Made by a program: the position numbers and the translations under genes
Assembly: GCA_023458555.1 (NCBI GenBank)
Contig: JAEWYS010000008.1
Span: 422,430-486,429, forward strand
Reading direction: 5' to 3'
From: Bacteroidota bacterium
Lineage (GTDB): Bacteria > Bacteroidota > Bacteroidia > Cytophagales > Cytophagaceae
DNA: 64,000 nt
Shown: one piece after another, positions 54,215 through 63,144 of the stretch
Numbering within the stretch: position 1 is the stretch's first letter
Layout: each line of letters starts with the position of its first letter
Notes under the pieces: model-generated
Seen by the model: only the letters and a program-made list of their open reading frames with translations
What the model was told of the DNA's origin: nothing
Database searches by the model: none

Positions 54215-54685
54215 TTGGCATCCAGTCATTCAAATAGCGATTATACATTCGAAGTCCTGTCCGCTTCAGCAAGGCTTTTTTTTGATATTCTTCCGACCGA
54301 CTGGCAGGAGGGTATCGTCCCTTTCTGGAAAGACTACCAGAGCTCCACTCAGGTATTTGTCCTCTGGAAAGAACATCAGATAGCAGGAGGGGGGCTGGTA
54401 TTTTCAAGGCCGGCCCCTGATACACTCATATACAAAGAAGAAGCTCAAAGCTGGTTTGATAAGGGATATCTGTACATCGGATTTCTCTGGATTGACGAAC
54501 AGTTCAGAAACCGTCAGCTTGGTTCGTACTGGCTGCATCAGTTATTCAGACAAAATCCCGGTCAGAAGTTCTGGCTGGCCATAGAAGAGGAAGGGCTGGC
54601 TTCATTTTATAGTAAAAACGGTTTTTATCTGAAAAAAATAATTCATCTGACTGATTCCAGCGAATGGATCATGCTCAGAGATTAA
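54215..54685 (+). CDS. GNAT-family acetyltransferase-like protein
   Basis: The 156-residue protein has a GNAT shape: strands TQVFVLWKEHQIAGGGLVF and KGYLYIGFLWIDEQFRNRQLGSYWL, the latter holding the Q/RxxGxG/S acetyl-CoA loop in a weak form (RNRQLGS), then LASFYSKNGFYLKK, the standard end of the fold. The start is uncertain; TTG 54215 is the only usual codon near the beginning of the alignable region. The acceptor is unknown. Closeness to the ATP-grasp gene suggests a shared small-molecule pathway. Confidence 0.68.
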   Translation: MASSHSNSDYTFEVLSASARLFFDILPTDWQEGIVPFWKDYQSSTQVFVLWKEHQIAGGGLVFSRPAPDTLIYKEEAQSWFDKGYLYIGFLWIDEQFRNRQLGSYWLHQLFRQNPGQKFWLAIEEEGLASFYSKNGFYLKKIIHLTDSSEWIMLRD

Positions 54686-54732
54686 TTTGCTTATTCGCTG
54701 ATAGTACATTTTAACTTTTTATTGTTGCTTTT

Positions 54733-56772
54733 ATGAATCCACTACTACAGAAGTTCAATACTCCGTTTGGCACACCGCCTTTTGAAGAAATAAAAAATGA
54801 ACATTTTCTACCGGCTGTCAAAGAAGCTATCCGCCTGGGCAAAGGAGAAATCGAGGCAATTACCTCAGCTTCCGCCGAGCCTGATTTCGTAAATACGATA
54901 GAAGCGCTTGAGCGCGGCGGAGAGCTGGTCAATCTGGTAGCCGGCATTTTTTTCAATCTGAACTCTGCCGAAACCAGCGATGAGATTCAGGCGCTTGCCA
55001 GGGAAATATCCCCGCTGCTTACCGATTTTTCCAACGATAAGCTGCTGGATGAAGCACTTTTCAAAAAAGTAGAAGCCGTATATAAAAAACGAAATTCGCT
55101 GGGACTTAATCCCGAACAGCAGACATTGCTCAACGATACGTACAAGGCATTTGTCCGCAACGGCGCCAAGCTCTCCAATAAGGATAAAGAAAAACTGCGC
55201 GATATTGACAAACAGCTCTCCCGGCTATCGCTGCAATTCGGAGAAAATGTCCTTAAAGAGACCAATGCATATACGCTTACCATAGACAATAAGGACGATC
55301 TGGCCGGTTTGCCGGATCACGTTATAGAAGCTGCTGCCATGACAGCCCAGGAAGCTGGTCTGGAAGGAAAATGGATATTTACCCTGCAGTTTCCCAGTTA
55401 TATTCCGTTCGTGACTTACTCAGAGCGCCGTGAATTGCGCAAGAAGCTGTTTCTGGCATATGGTTCCAAGGCATTCAGGGGAGACGAGCATGACAATCAG
55501 CAGATTGTTCTGGATATAGCCAGGCTTCGTCTCGAGCGGGCTCAGCTACTCGGATACGAATCCCATGCACACTTTGTATTGGAAGAGCGCATGGCCGAAT
55601 CCCCTGCCAGAGTCAACGATTTTCTTCACAATCTGCTTCAGTATGCACTGCCGGTAGCAGGCCACGAGGTAGAGGAGCTCGGTAAATATGCCCGTTCGGT
55701 CGGGGGGCCGGACAAATTAGAGCGCTGGGATATAGCTTTCTACTCTGAAAAGCTGAAAAAAGAAAAATATGCTATAGACGATGAAATGCTCAAACCCTAC
55801 TTTCAGCTTGAAAATGTAATACAGGGAGTCTTTCAGATTGCCGAACGATTATACAATCTGCAATTCAAAGAACTAACAAATATACAGGTATATCATCCGG
55901 ACGTAAAAGTCTATGAAGTCATCAACAGCCGGGGCGAGCATATGGCCATATTTTATGCAGACTTCTTCCCGCGTGCCGGTAAAAGAAACGGAGCCTGGAT
56001 GACATCTTTCCGCGGTCAGAAAAAACAAAACGGGGAAAATGTACGACCACATGTATCCATAGTCTGCAATTTCACCAAGCCGACAAAATCACAGCCTTCT
56101 CTGCTTACTTTTGACGAAGTCACTACCCTGTTCCATGAGTTTGGACACGCTTTGCATGGTATGCTGGCAAGCGGAACCTATGAGAGCCTGTCCGGTACCA
56201 ATGTATACTGGGATTTTGTAGAGCTGCCCTCTCAGATTATGGAAAACTGGGCTTATGAAAAAGAAAGCCTTGACCTGTTTGCCCGGCATTATAAAACCGG
56301 AGAAGTGATTCCGATCGATTATATCCGGAAAATCAAGGAAAGCGCCAATTTTATGGAAGCCTATCAGACCGTACGTCAGATTGGTCTCGCCCTGCTTGAC
56401 ATGGGCTGGCATACCGAAAAAGCCAGCACCATTACTGATGTAGGCGAATATGAGCGTCAGCTTCAGAAAAAAACCGATCTGCTTGCACCGCTTCGGGAAA
56501 CAAATACAAGCTGTTCCTTTTCACATATATTCCAGGGTGGTTATTCCTCCGGCTACTACAGCTACAAATGGGCAGAAGTACTGGATGCAGACGCCTTTGA
56601 GTTTTTTCAGGAAACAGGCATCTTCAACAAAGACACCGCACTACTGTTCAGCACACATATACTCAGCGCAGGGGGAAGCGAGCATCCTATGGAACTATAC
56701 AAACGATTCAGGGGCAAGGAGCCGTCTCCGGAAGCACTTCTGCGCCGTACAGGAATGCTTGCAGGCAACTAG
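54733..56772 (+). CDS. M3-family metallopeptidase (oligopeptidase A/Dcp type)
   Basis: This 679-residue zinc peptidase without a signal peptide is cytosolic and degrades short peptides. The zinc motif HEFGH (H468, E469, H472) sits in LTFDEVTTLFHEFGHALHGML. The third ligand region ELPSQIMENW lies about 35 residues later, as in the family. N-terminal NPLLQKFNTPFGTPPF and the C-terminal SGYYSYKWAEVLDADAF and SGGSEHP-like segments are those of Dcp/OpdA proteins. Length is normal. It is followed by a strong terminator. Confidence 0.92.
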   Translation: MNPLLQKFNTPFGTPPFEEIKNEHFLPAVKEAIRLGKGEIEAITSASAEPDFVNTIEALERGGELVNLVAGIFFNLNSAETSDEIQALAREISPLLTDFSNDKLLDEALFKKVEAVYKKRNSLGLNPEQQTLLNDTYKAFVRNGAKLSNKDKEKLRDIDKQLSRLSLQFGENVLKETNAYTLTIDNKDDLAGLPDHVIEAAAMTAQEAGLEGKWIFTLQFPSYIPFVTYSERRELRKKLFLAYGSKAFRGDEHDNQQIVLDIARLRLERAQLLGYESHAHFVLEERMAESPARVNDFLHNLLQYALPVAGHEVEELGKYARSVGGPDKLERWDIAFYSEKLKKEKYAIDDEMLKPYFQLENVIQGVFQIAERLYNLQFKELTNIQVYHPDVKVYEVINSRGEHMAIFYADFFPRAGKRNGAWMTSFRGQKKQNGENVRPHVSIVCNFTKPTKSQPSLLTFDEVTTLFHEFGHALHGMLASGTYESLSGTNVYWDFVELPSQIMENWAYEKESLDLFARHYKTGEVIPIDYIRKIKESANFMEAYQTVRQIGLALLDMGWHTEKASTITDVGEYERQLQKKTDLLAPLRETNTSCSFSHIFQGGYSSGYYSYKWAEVLDADAFEFFQETGIFNKDTALLFSTHILSAGGSEHPMELYKRFRGKEPSPEALLRRTGMLAGN

Positions 56773-56785
56773 ATATAGTGAATAC

Positions 56786-56819
56786 AAAAGGGGATTTGTG
56801 ATGAAATCCCCTTTTAGTT
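56786..56819. terminator. Terminator after the M3 peptidase gene, usable on both strands
   Basis: AAAAGGGGATTT (56786-56797) pairs perfectly with AAATCCCCTTTT (56804-56815) around a 6-nt loop, between two convergent genes. Confidence 0.85.
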
Positions 56820-56857
56820 TTCAAGTTCCTGTTTCAGGATACTATAAGCAGGTTCAG

Positions 56858-57700
56858 CTAACTAACTTCCTGCTCTATTTCACTTTTTGCAAAACGTACA
56901 ATTTCCTCATTAAACTTATCCAACTCTTCATAAAACAGAGCATGTCCGCTGTTTTCAAAGGATACAAGCTCCGATTCCGGAATATGCTCATGCATATATT
57001 CTGCAAATGCAAAGGGACATATTTTGTCTTTTTTGCCATGCAGGATCAGTGTGGGCATCGAAACCATTTCGACAGCTTCTCTCAGATCCGTGTCACGAAG
57101 AGCAATAAGTCCCTGCTCGGTTGCATAGCCCGATGACTGCAAATGTATAGTATTGAGCCAGTCAGCTATACCAGCCGGCAAAGCACCCTCTTCTGCCGGA
57201 AATATCTTGCCAAACTCTTTAAACAGCTCAGGTCTGTTTGTATTGTTCAGTTCTATAAAATCGTTGACCTCACTCAGTTTGTGTCCGGCATCAAAACCAT
57301 CTCTGCGGGTCCATACCGGCAGCGCGGCTCCGGCCAGCGCCAGCCTGGTAATATGGCAGCCTTCGTATTTGACAGCATAGTGCAAAGCAACAGCTCCCCC
57401 CATGGAGAACCCGCATAGGACAGCATCTTCCACAATCGCAATCTGCTCAAAAACACATTTAAGGTCATCGGCATGCCGGTCATAGGAATAATCTCCATAG
57501 GGCTTGTCTGACAGCCCGTATCCGCGCAGCGAAATGCCAACTACTCTCAAACCCTGACGCGCCAGCGCACTATACTGATATTCAAACATAGCATTGCTCA
57601 GCGGCCACCCGTGTACAAATATTACCGTAGGCCCCTCTCCATAATCTACTACATGCAGATTTACATTATCTTCCACTTCTATATATTCCGGTCTTGACAT
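56858..57700 (-). CDS. Alpha/beta hydrolase (non-haem haloperoxidase/esterase-like)
   Basis: The protein has 280 residues. HGWPLS near residue 35 forms the oxyanion region. The nucleophile elbow is GFSMGG. The acid lies in LILHGKKDKICP and the histidine in FENSGHALFYEE. RGYGLSDKPYGDYSYDRHADDL is the standard alpha/beta segment (in pieces) of haloperoxidase-like esterases. It has no signal peptide, so it is cytosolic. The substrate is unknown. ATG 57700 fits the alignment; an upstream in-frame codon at 57730 adds ten basic residues. Confidence 0.86.
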   Translation of the reverse strand: MSRPEYIEVEDNVNLHVVDYGEGPTVIFVHGWPLSNAMFEYQYSALARQGLRVVGISLRGYGLSDKPYGDYSYDRHADDLKCVFEQIAIVEDAVLCGFSMGGAVALHYAVKYEGCHITRLALAGAALPVWTRRDGFDAGHKLSEVNDFIELNNTNRPELFKEFGKIFPAEEGALPAGIADWLNTIHLQSSGYATEQGLIALRDTDLREAVEMVSMPTLILHGKKDKICPFAFAEYMHEHIPESELVSFENSGHALFYEELDKFNEEIVRFAKSEIEQEVS

Positions 57701-57800
57701 AGCTATCTCCCTTTTTTTATCCGCCGGCAATCTTTTTCAGACTGCCTTTATGTAATATCAACACCGGATTGCTCCTGACTGGTTTCACCATACAGAAATA

Positions 57801-57843
57801 AGAAAATAAATACGGCAGGGGACCGGGTGTCCTCTGCCGTATT
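57801..57843 (-). terminator. Strong hairpin downstream of dps
   Basis: AATACGGCAG (57809-57818) pairs with CTGCCGTATT (57834-57843), and the stem continues inward to 15 bp with one G-T pair. On the minus strand, the direction of dps, a T-rich but imperfect tail follows. Confidence 0.65.
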
Positions 57844-57875
57844 ATCTGATGTTTCTGCAAAGCAGTTATAACTTC

Positions 57876-58379
57876 TTAGTTACATGCTCTCAGCTGCCAC
57901 AAATGCATATCCACGATCCGCTTTACCTTGATCAGAATATCCTGAGTAGTAATATCCGTTTCTCCGGTTTGCTCCAGCCTTTGGGCCAGATTGTCTGAGA
58001 ATTCAAGATAACGCGCCGTCAGCACATCGAGCGACTGCTTATCCGAAATAGTTCCCGTAGGAAATTTTGTCAGTTTTACGTGCTCAGCTACCGCTTCCGG
58101 TCTGCCGTCCGCAGCTTCCCCGATAATTACTTTTCGTTCTGCCACCTCGTCAATCAGTTTTTCGAGATCTTTGTACATCGTCTCAAACAGCTCATGCAGC
58201 GAGGCAAACAGAGGTCCCTGCACATTCCAGTGTGCCTGATGAACAGCAAATTTCTGCGAAATCAGCTCATACAGGGTATCCTGCAAATCCTGCACCGTTG
58301 GTTTCTTTTTGATCTGTGCAGAAGGAACACGCTCTGCTGCTTCTCTGCTACCGTATTTTCCGATATCCTGAGTTTTCAT
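57876..58379 (-). CDS. dps: Dps-family ferritin-like DNA-protection protein
   Basis: This 167-residue four-helix ferritin-like protein has the inter-subunit ferroxidase site segment HQAHWNVQGPLFASLHELF, followed by the acidic MYKDLEKLIDEVAER, which holds the Asp/Glu ligands. It forms a 12-mer that oxidises and stores iron and shields DNA from peroxide. The N-terminal extension (YGSREAAERVPSAQIKKK) is basic and could bind DNA. The gene stands alone, with a hairpin after it. Confidence 0.9.
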   Translation of the reverse strand: MKTQDIGKYGSREAAERVPSAQIKKKPTVQDLQDTLYELISQKFAVHQAHWNVQGPLFASLHELFETMYKDLEKLIDEVAERKVIIGEAADGRPEAVAEHVKLTKFPTGTISDKQSLDVLTARYLEFSDNLAQRLEQTGETDITTQDILIKVKRIVDMHLWQLRACN

Positions 58380-58820
58380 ATTAATTCAGCTAATCTGTTT
58401 ATACTACCTTCTATCCCAACCATCCGGGCTCATGATTTGTTACACAAGCTGATTCTACCATCCTGAAATACTGCCTGGCTAAGCTGATTTCATAAAAACA
58501 TAAACCAAATCTCCGGATCGCAGTTTTCCAATATGCAGATAAAAGCAATAGGAACATTCACTATTTATTTGTTTCTTTGTATAATATATTGCCGATCAAT
58601 TATAGTACCTGTCCTAAAAGCACTCCGGTATTTATTTGTTACATATCTGCACAAAAGAGTTCGTTTTTTATACCGGATTGCAATCGGATTATACCTGCCG
58701 GTGTTAAAAAATGAAGCATTGCCGGGCATTCATACTGCCTGCCCGATATTCATAAATCGTGTAATTCAGATTTGGCACAAAACTATTTTATTACTCAAAG
58801 CATAACTCTCACTCAAAAGA
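58380..58820. other. Intergenic region with no convincing gene
   Basis: The 441 bp between dps and the cold-shock-domain gene are AT-rich. A plus-strand frame of 90 codons (58533-58805) is rich in Ile, Leu, Tyr and Arg with no recognisable pattern, no good start context and no neighbour relation, so I do not call it. Promoters for both divergent genes should be here, but I see no exact TAnnTTTG element at a sensible spacing. Confidence 0.5.
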
Positions 58821-59270
58821 ATGGCAAAATCAAGAGAAACCTTTAACAAAAAAGAAAAAGAAAAGCAGAAACTCAGAAAGAAGAAGGAAAAAGACGAAAA
58901 GAAAAAAGCGCGAAAAGAATCGTCCGGCAAAAGCACCAGCTTTGAGGATATGATTGCCTATGTGGATGAAAACGGCAATATTACCTCCAGGCCTCCGGAG
59001 CAGGGTGTCAAAAAAGAAATAGCGCTGGAAGAGATACAGATCAGCGTCAGCCGCACGGAACCGGAACCCGAAACTCCGCGGCAGGGAGTTGTCTTATCAT
59101 TCAATGACGACAAAGGTTTCGGATTCATAAAAGATCTTGAAAGCCAGGAGACCTTATTTGTTCATATCAACGGGCTTATCGACCGTGTCAAGCTCAGAGA
59201 CAAAGTCTCCTTTATGGTCAAAGATACGCCTAAAGGCCCTAATGCGATCGAGGTACGCGTTATCAAATAA
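58821..59270 (+). CDS. Cold-shock-domain protein with lysine-rich N-terminal extension
   Basis: This 149-residue protein has a very basic, charged N-terminus (about 1-40, nearly all Lys, Glu, Arg) and a C-terminal cold-shock OB fold. RNP1 is KGFGFIKD and RNP2 is LFVHI, both intact. It should bind single-stranded RNA or DNA, possibly as a chaperone at ribosomes. This extended type, with a linker holding an ENGNITS motif, is common in Bacteroidota beside shorter CspA proteins. Confidence 0.88.
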   Translation: MAKSRETFNKKEKEKQKLRKKKEKDEKKKARKESSGKSTSFEDMIAYVDENGNITSRPPEQGVKKEIALEEIQISVSRTEPEPETPRQGVVLSFNDDKGFGFIKDLESQETLFVHINGLIDRVKLRDKVSFMVKDTPKGPNAIEVRVIK

Positions 59271-59456
59271 AAAACGGCAACCTGATTTCTGATGCCAGAT
59301 AATAATCATGTTTCGGCAGCATTCCGTCCTGCTTTCAAATACCTGAATCTATTTTGTATGTTTCAGGAGAACATTTGGCTTGGCATCCCGTAATTGATTG
59401 GAAAAACAACCACCGGGACAAGTCGTTTTTAAGAATACTTTTACGGACTGTAGGAC

Positions 59457-60164
59457 ATGGAACTATTTGATTTTATCAACGGGCAGACAGAGATCGATGC
59501 ACATACGATCAGCATCCGACTGGTGCTCAGCATGATTCTGGGGGGACTGATCGGCTGGGAGCGGGAAAACAGGAAACAGCAGGCAGGTCTTCGTACTCAT
59601 GTCATCATTTGCATGGGTTCGACGCTGCTTATGCTTATTTCCATATTTATACCTCAGACTTTTCCCGACTTTCAGAACGGTGATCCCGGCAGAATTGCGG
59701 CACAGGTAGTATCCGGCATCGGTTTCCTGGGAGCAGGTGCCATCTTTAGTCTGGGCGGCAGCATCCGCGGACTTACCACCGCAGCAACTATCTGGATGGT
59801 TGCTGCCATCGGGCTGGCTATTGGCGCCGGTATGTACAAAGGAGCAGTACTTGCTACCTTATTTATTCTTTTTGTCCTGATCTTTCTCCGAAAAATTGAA
59901 CAACGCTTCTTTCACGAAGATGTATTAAAAGTATTGCAAATCAGCTTTTCGTCAACTAAAATTGAAAGTGACAGGGTATTTGCTATATTAAAAAAATATA
60001 AAATTATCACCCAGTCTGTTAACGTTCTGCAATCAAGAGACAAGAAAAAAACCAAAATGGAAATGTACGTTCAGATCTCTGTCAAAGTACGCATAGAAGA
60101 TCTGTACAAAGATCTCAACAGCATCAATCATGTTTCGCAGATTTCACTTGGCAGGGCCTTTTAA
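59457..60164 (+). CDS. MgtC/SapB-family membrane protein
   Basis: This 235-residue protein has five predicted membrane helices and the MgtC hallmark GGLIGWERENRKQQAGLRTH between helices 1 and 2, then GIGFLGAGAIF and RGLTTAATIWMVAAIG. The C-terminal soluble part (about 155-235) has an ACT-like pattern. MgtC proteins help survival at low magnesium and modulate ATP synthase or membrane potential in other bacteria; the role here is unknown. Confidence 0.88.
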   Translation: MELFDFINGQTEIDAHTISIRLVLSMILGGLIGWERENRKQQAGLRTHVIICMGSTLLMLISIFIPQTFPDFQNGDPGRIAAQVVSGIGFLGAGAIFSLGGSIRGLTTAATIWMVAAIGLAIGAGMYKGAVLATLFILFVLIFLRKIEQRFFHEDVLKVLQISFSSTKIESDRVFAILKKYKIITQSVNVLQSRDKKKTKMEMYVQISVKVRIEDLYKDLNSINHVSQISLGRAF

Positions 60165-60227
60165 AAGGTCTGTTTTTCAGTTTAGGTAAAAATACGTATC
60201 TTACTTCAGATCAATTCTTCAAAAGCT

Positions 60228-60479
60228 ATGAATATATCTGAAAATGACTTTAAAGCGCTTTCGCTGAAAAACCGGATCCGACATCTGTACATGGGCGGCA
60301 CCTTCCTTATGGACATCCGTTACTATCAGTACAAGGTCAACCTCTATATTCTCAACAACTTCTATGTTGAGGTATTTTATCACCACTGTCAGGACAGGAT
60401 AGAAAAAGTAGAAATAATGGAAAAGCAGCATAGCCGCATGAAGTTTTACGCCGACCGGATCCGCCTTCCTCAGTGCTGA
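60228..60479 (+). CDS. Small conserved-looking protein of unknown function
   Basis: The 83 residues are rich in Tyr, His, Phe and Arg: RIRHLYMGGTFLMDIRYYQYK and NNFYVEVFYHHCQDRIEKVE. Composition is that of a folded soluble protein, not a spurious frame, and the gene is in the usual orientation between MgtC and the cellulase with AT-rich flanks. I recognise no family. There is no signal peptide or membrane helix. Confidence 0.6.
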   Translation: MNISENDFKALSLKNRIRHLYMGGTFLMDIRYYQYKVNLYILNNFYVEVFYHHCQDRIEKVEIMEKQHSRMKFYADRIRLPQC

Positions 60480-60659
60480 TTTTCATGCAATTTCGTTTTT
60501 CCTTTCTTCCTTTTTCATTCAGTCTTTTCTTTCTGTAATTTACTTTTCAAAGGCATTTCCGGCCATATTTAAGCAGGTAAGATTTTTTCTTTCTTCGAAT
60601 TTTACTTTACTTAGCACCTTTAGGAATATTTATAGTTAAACCTCATTTTAAACTTACTT

Positions 60660-62909
60660 ATGAAATCTAAATTTGTAGGTGTCCTTGCCGTGCTTACACC
60701 TCTTATTGGCTCGGTATATGGTCAGAACGTATTGAAAAACCCCGGTTTTGAAGAAGAAGGTGGCTGGAACCACTGGGGTGGAGTCCGCACTGAACAGGCC
60801 CAGGATGGCAAATATGCTCTCAGCGTCCATAATATCGCACCTAAATGGAGCGGAAGCGATCAGATCATCGTATTACCCGAAGGAGCCAAAAAGCTCAAGC
60901 TTAGCGGCTGGATGAAGGTAGATTCCGTATCCAGAGGACAGCGTCCTTATGAGAAAGCAAGGATAGGAGTGGAGTTTTACGATGCCAACAGCAAACAGAC
61001 CGGAGGATATCCCCCCGTAACAGCTGAGTCGTTCGGAAGCAGAGACTGGAGAAAATACGAACGTACTTACAATATTCCTTCCGGCGCGTTCAGCGCCAAA
61101 ATACAGGTAGCACTGGGCAATGTATCAGGAACAGCCTGGTATGACGCACTGGAAGCATACATACTTGATGCCAACGGTGAGCAAATGGAAGCCGGAACCA
61201 TCAAGGCAACACCATTAAGACCGGAAGACAATATCCGTCTCAATCAGATCGGATATTACCCCAAGGGTCCTAAAACGGCCGTGGTAATCGATGCTCCTGC
61301 CACTGATTTTTCTGTAGTAAACGCGGAAACCGGCGCTGAAGTATTCAAAGGAAAGCTGGATAAAAAAGGTGTATGGAAACACTCCGAAGAGTCGTCTTCG
61401 CTGGCTGACTTTTCATCCCTGACTACTCCGGGTACCTACCGTATCAAAATACAGGGACTTGCCGATTCATATCCGTTTACCATTGCTCCCCAGGTAATCC
61501 ATGAGGTGGGCAAAGCCAGTCTCAGGACATATTACTATCAGAGAAGCCACATTGATCTGGATGAAAAATATGCGGGCAAATGGGCACGCAAGGCCGGACT
61601 GCCTGACACTGCCGTACTGGTGCATTCATCGGCAGCTACCGCCAAAAGGCCGGAAGGGACCAGGCTGGTATCAAAATATGGCTGGTTTGATGCCGGCGAT
61701 TACAACAAGTATATTGTCAATTCCGGTATCTCTACCTATACCATGCTTGCCCTGTACGAGCATTTCCCCAAGTTTATGGACACCGTAACCGTCAATATAC
61801 CGGAAAGCAACAACAAGCTGCCCGATCTTCTTGACGAAATCCTTTTCAACGTACGCTGGATGCTCAGCATGCAGGACCCTAACGATGGCGGAGTCTACCA
61901 TAAACTGACCAACCCTGGTTTTGATGGTTCTATCATGCCGCATCAGAGCAAAGAGCCTCGTTATGTAGTAAAGAAATCGACTGCCGCCGCTCTTGACTTT
62001 GCTGCTGTGATGGCACAGGCTTCCAGAGTATTCAAGCAATACAGCAAACAGCTTCCGGGGCTTGCCGACTCTACCCTGAAAGCTTCTGTCAAAGCCTACG
62101 AATGGGCCAGGAAAAATCCGGCTGTCTACTACGATCAGAATGAAATGAATCAGACTTTCAAACCTGCAATCGTAACCGGAGAGTATGGAGATAAAAATGT
62201 AAAGGACGAATTTCACTGGGCAGCTGCCGAGCTATTCGTTACGACCAAAAAGAAGAACTACTACGCTGAAGCCGGATATGCCAGCGAGTCAGAACTCGCA
62301 GGAGTGCCCGCCTGGCCGGATGTATATACGCTGGGCCTGATCACACTTTCCAATCAGGGCAAAGAAGTAAAAGACCTTAAAGTCATTCAGGATCGTTTGC
62401 TTTCTATAGCCAACAAACTAAAAGACCATGCTGCCAAATCAGAATTTGGCATTCCTATGGGCCATCAGACAAGCGATTTTGTATGGGGCAGCAACTCTGT
62501 AGCCGCCAATCAGGGTATCATATTGATTCAGGCATACAGACTTACCAAAAACAAGGAGTATCTTGACGCAGCAATCGCCAATCTCGACTATATCCTTGGC
62601 CGGAACGGAACAGGATACAGCTACGTAACTGCATTTGGAACCAAATACAGCAGGAATCCACATCACCGCCCATGCGAAGCAGACGGCATCGATGAAGTAA
62701 TACCAGGCTTCCTTGCCGGCGGTCCCAATCCGGATCAGCAGGACAAAGAAGGCTGTATGAAGCCATATCCGTCCAACCTGCCTGCCGTGTCCTATATTGA
62801 CGAAGAGTGCAGCTATGCTTCCAATGAGGTGGCTATTAACTGGAACTCGCCGCTTACGTATCTGACCTTCGCTATTGAAGCGCTTATGGCAGAAGAAGGC
62901 AAGAAATAA
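60660..62909 (+). CDS. Glycoside hydrolase family 9 cellulase with N-terminal CBM and Ig-like domain
   Basis: The protein has 749 residues. The signal peptide ends VYGQ. Residues about 22-175 form a CBM4/9-type jelly roll (NPGFEEEGGWNHW; SGWMKV; GTAWYDALEAY). A CelD_N Ig-like domain starts near 192 (NIRLNQIGYYPKGPKTAVV). The GH9 catalytic domain follows: catalytic base region GWFDAGDYNKY (D344, D347), RNPHHRP, and acid Glu723 in SNEVAINWNSP. It hydrolyses beta-1,4-glucan. There is no T9SS CTD at the C-terminus (ends EALMAEEGKK), so it is probably periplasmic. A terminator follows at once. Confidence 0.93.
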   Translation: MKSKFVGVLAVLTPLIGSVYGQNVLKNPGFEEEGGWNHWGGVRTEQAQDGKYALSVHNIAPKWSGSDQIIVLPEGAKKLKLSGWMKVDSVSRGQRPYEKARIGVEFYDANSKQTGGYPPVTAESFGSRDWRKYERTYNIPSGAFSAKIQVALGNVSGTAWYDALEAYILDANGEQMEAGTIKATPLRPEDNIRLNQIGYYPKGPKTAVVIDAPATDFSVVNAETGAEVFKGKLDKKGVWKHSEESSSLADFSSLTTPGTYRIKIQGLADSYPFTIAPQVIHEVGKASLRTYYYQRSHIDLDEKYAGKWARKAGLPDTAVLVHSSAATAKRPEGTRLVSKYGWFDAGDYNKYIVNSGISTYTMLALYEHFPKFMDTVTVNIPESNNKLPDLLDEILFNVRWMLSMQDPNDGGVYHKLTNPGFDGSIMPHQSKEPRYVVKKSTAAALDFAAVMAQASRVFKQYSKQLPGLADSTLKASVKAYEWARKNPAVYYDQNEMNQTFKPAIVTGEYGDKNVKDEFHWAAAELFVTTKKKNYYAEAGYASESELAGVPAWPDVYTLGLITLSNQGKEVKDLKVIQDRLLSIANKLKDHAAKSEFGIPMGHQTSDFVWGSNSVAANQGIILIQAYRLTKNKEYLDAAIANLDYILGRNGTGYSYVTAFGTKYSRNPHHRPCEADGIDEVIPGFLAGGPNPDQQDKEGCMKPYPSNLPAVSYIDEECSYASNEVAINWNSPLTYLTFAIEALMAEEGKK

Positions 62910-62935
62910 ATCCTCTCTTTTCAAGGAGATATTAG

Positions 62936-62972
62936 AAAGAGGCTGTCCGACATCGGGCAGCCTCTTTTTCTT
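62936..62972 (+). terminator. Intrinsic terminator after the GH9 gene
   Basis: AAAGAGGCTG (62936-62945) pairs with CAGCCTCTTT (62958-62967) with further inner pairs and a TTTTTC tail. It lies about 105 bp before the first trace of the CRISPR array. Confidence 0.85.
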
Positions 62973-63077
62973 TGTACAGATTTCAAGTGTTTACAATTCC
63001 GGCAAACTGTTCAACTGTGATATTTTTTCAGAAACAATTTGCAGGAGCTATTAGAATTGGCTGAGGTTCTCGATGCC

Positions 63078-63108
63078 ATTCCAGCATGGTTTTTTTTGCG
63101 ATTAAAAG
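63078..63108 (-). repeat. Decayed CRISPR repeat with a seven-T insertion
   Basis: ATTCCAGCATGGT (63078-63090) and GCGATTAAAAG (63098-63108) match the two halves of the array repeat, with one base change and a run of seven T inserted between them. The first bases of the repeat are lost. The 36 bp between it and the next repeat equal a normal spacer. It marks the leader-distal, oldest end of the array. Confidence 0.75.
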
Positions 63109-63144
63109 AGATTCCCAGGTAAAGCCTTTGCGCGTCTTTAACTT

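Noticed and set aside
58533..58805. A 90-codon frame between dps and the cold-shock gene.
   Set aside because: Composition is Ile/Leu/Arg-rich without a domain, membrane topology or start context, and it lies in AT-rich intergenic DNA.
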